From: Streptomyces sp. CB01580 | GTDB taxonomy: Bacteria; Actinomycetota; Actinomycetes; Streptomycetales; Streptomycetaceae | Assembly: GCF_001905795.1 (NCBI RefSeq) | Contig: NZ_LIXJ01000006.1 | Span: forward strand, 186,001 to 250,000 | Direction: 5' to 3' | Length of the DNA stretch: 64,000 nucleotides | Shown here: piece after piece, positions 62,293 through 64,000 of the stretch | Layout: each line of letters begins with the position of its first letter | Numbering within the stretch: position 1 is the first letter of the stretch | Notes under the pieces: model-generated | The model's database searches: none | Seen by the model: the letters and a program-made list of their open reading frames with translations, nothing else | What the model was told of the DNA's origin: nothing | Position numbers and translations under genes: made by a program

Positions 62293-64000
62293 GACGTCGT
62301 CTCCGATTCTCGGCCGGTGGTGCGGGCGGGGGCCCTGGCCGTGACCCCGTCCACGGGGTACCAGCAGGCGACCTTGCGGTCCGGTCCGGTCGTGGCCAGT
62401 GCGGGGGCGTCGGTGCGGCAGCGTTCCCGGACGCGTGCGCAGCGCGGCGCGAAGGGGCAGCCGGGGCCGGTCTCCCCCGGCTCCGGCGGGCGGCCGGGAA
62501 TGGTCACCAGGTCCGTGCCGGGTTCGGTGGTCATGGTCGGGACGGCCCCCACCAGGGCCCGGGTGTAGGGGTGGGCCGCTCCCGCCTCCAGTGCGGAGAC
62601 CGGGAGTTCCTCGACGATCAGACCGCCGTACATGACCAGGATCCGTTCGCAGACCTGGGAGACCACGGCGAGGTCGTGGGAGATCAGCAGCAGCGCGGCG
62701 CCGGAGTCCTCGCGCACCTCCGCGAGCAGGTCGAGCACCTGTCGCTGGACGGACACGTCGAGCGCCGTGGTCGGTTCGTCGGCGACGACCAGCTTCGGTT
62801 CCCCCATCAGGCCCATGGCGATGACGGCCCGTTGCCGCATTCCTCCGGAGTACTCGTGCGGCCGTTGCCGGGCGCGTCGTTCCGGCTCCGGGATCCGGAC
62901 GGCGCCGAGCCGGTCGACGGCGCGTGCCGCGGCCTGGGCGCGGCTCGCCCCGAGGTGCACCTCGGCCACTTCGGCGAGCTGGCGGCCGACACGCAGGGCG
63001 GGGTTGAGCGAGGCCATGGGGTCCTGGAAGACCATGGCGAGTTCCGTGCCCGGTTTCGGTTCCGTCCGCAGGTCGTGTCCGTCGAAGCGGAGCGTGCGCG
63101 CGCGGACCTGTCCGGGGTGGGGCACCAGGTCGGCCAGGGCCAGCGCGCTCAGGCTCTTGCCCGAGCCCGACTCGCCGACCAGCCCGACGGCCTCGCCCGC
63201 GCGGATGTCCAACGAGATGCCGCGCACGGCCTGTCGGCCGCCGGGGAACGTCACCCGCAGGTCGCGGGCGCTGACCAGGCTCCCGTCCTCGTCGGGAACC
63301 GTCGGGGCCGGCATGTCGTTCCGCCGCGGCTCCGGATCCTCGCGCTGTGGTGCCCGTCGACCGCCCGCATGTGCGAGCACCTCGCCGACCAGGGCGAACA
63401 CCAGCCCGGTCAGGACCACGGCCGCACCGGGCGCCAGAGCGGCCACCGGGTTGACGTAGACGCGGTTCAACTGCTCGTTCAGCAGCCGTCCCCAGTCGTA
63501 CTCGGGCGGTTGCACGCCCAGACCGAGGAAGGAGAGTCCGGAGAACGCGACGAGGATGCCGCTCATCGCCTGGGTGGCGAACAGCACCGACGGTTCGGCG
63601 ATGTTGGGAAGCAGATGGCGCACGACCAGCCTGAACCGGCCCACTCCCAGGATCCGGGCCGCGGCGACGTAGTCCGAGCCCGCGACCGACGCCGTCAGGT
63701 TCTGTACCAGCCGTGCCACGGGCGGGACCATGGCCAGCCCCACGGCGAGCACCGCACCGGTGCTGCCCACGCCGAAGATCGTGGCGAGGAAGAGCAGGAA
63801 CAGCAGCCCCGGGAAGGCCACCAGCACGCCCACGGTCGCCGTGATCAGCCGGCCGAGCCGTCGGCCCGTCACCGTCGGGGCGACACCGAGCAGCAGTCCG
63901 CCGCCGACCCCGACAGCGGCGGCCAGCAGGGTGAGCCGCAGGGTCTGCCGGGTCGCCACGACCACCCGGGCCGCGATGTCGCGCCCGAGCTGGTCGGTGC
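62289..64000 (-). CDS. Fused ABC permease (DppC type) and ATPase (DppD type), 5' end outside window
   Basis: The visible 570 residues begin at the permease motif GTDQLGRDIAARV, so the true start lies beyond 64000. The permease part covers the first some 220 visible residues (several helices; coupling loop AARILGVGRFRLVVRHLLP). It runs without a stop through a linker (GGRRAPQREDPEPRRND) into a full ATPase: Walker A GESGSGKSL, signature YSGGMRQR, Walker B VVADEPTTALD, H-loop ISHD, and a Cys-rich C-terminus (CPFAPRCARVRERC). Such fusions occur in actinobacterial oligopeptide importers. The substrate-binding and DppB genes should lie just outside the window. Confidence 0.92.
   Translation of the reverse strand, partial: TDQLGRDIAARVVVATRQTLRLTLLAAAVGVGGGLLLGVAPTVTGRRLGRLITATVGVLVAFPGLLFLLFLATIFGVGSTGAVLAVGLAMVPPVARLVQNLTASVAGSDYVAAARILGVGRFRLVVRHLLPNIAEPSVLFATQAMSGILVAFSGLSFLGLGVQPPEYDWGRLLNEQLNRVYVNPVAALAPGAAVVLTGLVFALVGEVLAHAGGRRAPQREDPEPRRNDMPAPTVPDEDGSLVSARDLRVTFPGGRQAVRGISLDIRAGEAVGLVGESGSGKSLSALALADLVPHPGQVRARTLRFDGHDLRTEPKPGTELAMVFQDPMASLNPALRVGRQLAEVAEVHLGASRAQAAARAVDRLGAVRIPEPERRARQRPHEYSGGMRQRAVIAMGLMGEPKLVVADEPTTALDVSVQRQVLDLLAEVREDSGAALLLISHDLAVVSQVCERILVMYGGLIVEELPVSALEAGAAHPYTRALVGAVPTMTTEPGTDLVTIPGRPPEPGETGPGCPFAPRCARVRERCRTDAPALATTGPDRKVACWYPVDGVTARAPARTTGRESETTS

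Overview
The window is very GC-rich (roughly 72-75% by eye), densely coded, and full of GTG starts and ATGA/GTGA stop-start overlaps. Together with a DasR-type operator, an actinobacterial c-di-AMP riboswitch and a single bldA-type TTA codon, this points to a Streptomyces chromosome, probably an accessory region rich in specialised metabolism. Calls rest on reading the sequence; no database search was possible.

Region 1 (1-14262, minus strand) is most of a polycyclic tetramate macrolactam (PTM) gene cluster. In transcription order it holds a membrane fatty-acid/sterol hydroxylase (ftdA type), one iterative PKS-NRPS of about 3190 residues (KS-AT-DH-KR-ACP-C-A-PCP-TE, ftdB type, with an ornithine-like A-domain code), two tandem phytoene-desaturase-like FAD enzymes (ftdC and ftdD types) and the start of an MDR reductase (ftdE type) cut by the window edge. 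Any P450 would lie outside the window.

Region 2 (15322-26118) is mixed: a Gfo/Idh/MocA oxidoreductase, a SUKH/HEAT-repeat pair, a secreted AA10 LPMO with a DasR-like site, an EamA exporter, an APC amino-acid permease, a small conserved-looking protein, a LysM-transglycosylase behind a c-di-AMP (ydaO) riboswitch, and a glycerol facilitator followed by a decayed glpK remnant.

Region 3 (26203-37757, minus) is a compact seven-gene NRPS operon: SbnA-like and SbnB-like enzymes for L-2,3-diaminopropionate (Dap), an MFS exporter, a methyltransferase, an A-T-C synthetase, a stand-alone A-T synthetase, and a fused thioesterase-M20 peptidase with a Tat-like motif between its halves. I do not recognise the product. 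Its architecture fits a Dap-containing dipeptide or small amide, possibly made or exported in a peptide-masked form. This is the best candidate for an undescribed system.

Region 4 (38297-54790) is mostly catabolic and housekeeping: a DUF779 protein, an epoxide-hydrolase-like enzyme, a five-gene peptide/nickel-type ABC importer, a quinone oxidoreductase, a divergent persulfide-sensor (CstR-like)/rhodanese pair around a palindromic operator, several hydrolases, a frameshifted FAD-oxidoreductase remnant, two transporters and a PucR regulator.

Region 5 (55034-64000, minus, running off the window) is one tightly overlapped operon: ABC permease-ATPase fusion, second ATPase, S9 peptidase, S12 serine hydrolase, M20 deacylase, GNAT acyltransferase and N-acylamino-acid racemase. 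It reads as a system that imports peptides, cleaves them, and turns D-residues into L-amino acids by N-acylation, racemisation and deacylation. The adjacent PucR protein may regulate it.
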